This document shows, piece by piece, positions 21,730 through 22,879 of a stretch of DNA of 22,879 nucleotides. The stretch covers positions 2,295-25,173 of the forward strand of contig CAKKRO010000175.1 in the NCBI GenBank assembly GCA_919902625.1, written 5' to 3'. A program made the position numbers and the translations under genes. Below the pieces are notes generated by a model. That model searched no databases, had not been told where the DNA came from, and saw only the letters and a list, made by a program, of their open reading frames with translations. How positions within the stretch are numbered: the first letter of the stretch is position 1; each line of letters opens with the position of its first letter. Source of the stretch: Nitrosomonadaceae bacterium (GTDB taxonomy: Bacteria; Pseudomonadota; Gammaproteobacteria; Burkholderiales; Nitrosomonadaceae).

Positions 21730-22506
21730 TCACGTTTCTCTCCTCGTACCGGATTTACGTGGTACATGCTGTATCACTTCAGGCATGCGGATAGCAAAAC
21801 CATTGGGATAACGCAAATCGACATATGCCAATGGTTGTTGCTGATTTAATCGGGCAATACTGTGGTCATATACTGAAACATAGCGTACAAGTCTTTCTTC
21901 TGTTTCATTACGCCCTAATTCCAGTATCGTTCCCGTATCCAACTGGATGCGCCACGCATAGCGCGACGTTAGGTTTATCTCCGCAATAGATTGTTGTAAT
22001 GGCGCTAATATTTGACTGAAACGTTGATACCGTCGCGCCACTTCTTGGGCACTTGCTTCTTTAGGTCCGGTAAAAACAGGTAAATTTCTATCGACTGTGA
22101 CGCGGAATACTTCACCGTAAGTATTTACCAGAGCATGACTCCCCCAATAAGCCAATACCTGATGTTCTTCAAGCGTTACATTCAGACCATGAGGCCACTC
22201 CCTGTTTACTTTGGCATCACGTACCCAGGGTATTTTCACAAATGCCTCGCGCACCTCGGTCAGATTCACCGAAATGAAATTCCCTTTAATTTCATTTCTG
22301 GTTATGTATTCAATATGTTCACGGGTAACATTTTGCAATTCCACATTATTTTTCTCTATGCCGTGAATAACTTGCACATTAATTTCTTTAATCGGAAATA
22401 ACGGCGGCTTGATCAGCTGTAAACTGATCGCATACAACACCGCTATTGCCACTAAAGTAAACAAGATCTTCGCTAACAAATTCAAGGCGTGATGGTTATT
22501 CCACAT
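21730..22506 (-). CDS. ftsQ: Cell division protein FtsQ
   Basis: This 258-residue bitopic inner-membrane protein links the FtsBL complex to the divisome. It has a short cytoplasmic tail, one membrane segment (about residues 10-31, LLAKILFTLVAIAVLYAISLQL), a POTRA domain (INVQVIHGIEKNNVELQN ... PWVRDAKVNREWPHGLNVTLEEHQVLAYWG) and a beta domain ending near YVDLRYPNGFAIRMPE. Its ATG at 22506 overlaps the end of ddl by 11 bases, so translation is coupled. The length is slightly shorter than E. coli FtsQ (276). Confidence 0.95.
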   Translation of the reverse strand: MWNNHHALNLLAKILFTLVAIAVLYAISLQLIKPPLFPIKEINVQVIHGIEKNNVELQNVTREHIEYITRNEIKGNFISVNLTEVREAFVKIPWVRDAKVNREWPHGLNVTLEEHQVLAYWGSHALVNTYGEVFRVTVDRNLPVFTGPKEASAQEVARRYQRFSQILAPLQQSIAEINLTSRYAWRIQLDTGTILELGRNETEERLVRYVSVYDHSIARLNQQQPLAYVDLRYPNGFAIRMPEVIQHVPRKSGTRRET

Positions 22507-22879
22507 GGGACCGCTCCAGTATTCTCACGACCAGATCCTCAAACGAAATCCCTGCCGTCCTGGCCGCCATAGGTACCAGACTATGGCTGGTCATCCCAGG
22601 GGAAGTATTCGCTTCAAGGAAATAAAACTGACCCCGTTGATTTAAGATCAAATCAACCCTTCCCCAGCCCTGACAACCCAGTACCTGATAAGCCTGTAAT
22701 GCCTGAGCCTGGATCGCCGATTCCAATGCATCCGGTAAGCCGCTGGGGCAAAAATACTGCGTATCATTCGAAAAATACTTGGCCTGATAGTCATAAAGCT
22801 CACCGGCTATTTCAATTCTCACTATTGGCAGCGGTGTTTCTCCCAGAATAGCAACCGTCAATTCCTTTCCGGCAATGAA
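22496..22879 (-). CDS. ddl: D-alanine-D-alanine ligase, C-terminal part
   Basis: The frame is open to the window edge; 127 C-terminal residues are visible, beginning FIAGKELTVAILGE. It is an ATP-grasp ligase that makes D-Ala-D-Ala for peptidoglycan in the cytoplasm. Diagnostic features are FIAGKE-TVAIL, GWGRVDLIL with the metal-binding Asp, and FLEANTSPGMTSHSLVPMAA, containing the Glu/Asn metal ligands and the substrate-binding serine region. The ATP-binding N-terminal half lies outside the window. The 11-base overlap with ftsQ is typical of the division cluster, pointing to the ddlB-type copy. Confidence 0.95.
   Translation of the reverse strand, partial: FIAGKELTVAILGETPLPIVRIEIAGELYDYQAKYFSNDTQYFCPSGLPDALESAIQAQALQAYQVLGCQGWGRVDLILNQRGQFYFLEANTSPGMTSHSLVPMAARTAGISFEDLVVRILERSHVE

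Overview
The window looks like a chromosomal segment of a betaproteobacterium with moderate GC, probably a Nitrosomonas-like ammonia oxidiser. This assignment is an inference. It rests on the ddl-ftsQ-ftsA-ftsZ order, a DUF3579 protein, the cbpA-cbpM-trxC-HtrA run and the overall protein flavour. No rRNA, tRNA, CRISPR array or insertion sequence was seen.

Left part (1-3200, + strand): the last 42 codons of a PhoX/DUF839-type protein, then a compact protein-quality-control run: CbpA (DnaJ-like co-chaperone), its modulator CbpM, thioredoxin 2 (TrxC) and a membrane-anchored HtrA-family protease. A GC-rich hairpin separates this run from a convergent gene on the minus strand.

Middle part (3200-15700) is the accessory and most interesting region. 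It contains: a three-part protein (N-terminal helical region, LicD-like phosphotransferase, HxGH cytidylyltransferase); a 201-residue RTX protein behind a promoter overlapped by a strong Fur box; an EAL-only protein with an altered loop; a two-domain multicopper oxidase of ceruloplasmin/hephaestin type; a secreted protein made of two tandem ~355-residue repeats, also behind a Fur-overlapped promoter and tentatively compared with algal FEA1 iron-assimilation proteins; a cytoplasmic binding-protein-PAS-GGDEF-EAL sensor; a Tat-exported three-domain multicopper oxidase with Met/Gly-rich inserts; and a DUF3579 protein. The Fur sites, putative ferroxidase and tandem-repeat protein together suggest an iron acquisition module resembling the algal ferroxidase plus FEA1 arrangement. 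This is the best candidate for an undescribed system here, and its function is an inference.

Right part (16100-22879): a lipoprotein HExxH aminopeptidase, a two-domain ChrA chromate transporter and a small secreted six-cysteine protein on the + strand. These converge on the cell-division cluster ftsZ, ftsA, ftsQ and ddl (partial at the window edge) on the minus strand. A hairpin with a short T run follows ftsZ, so lpxC does not lie in its classical position.
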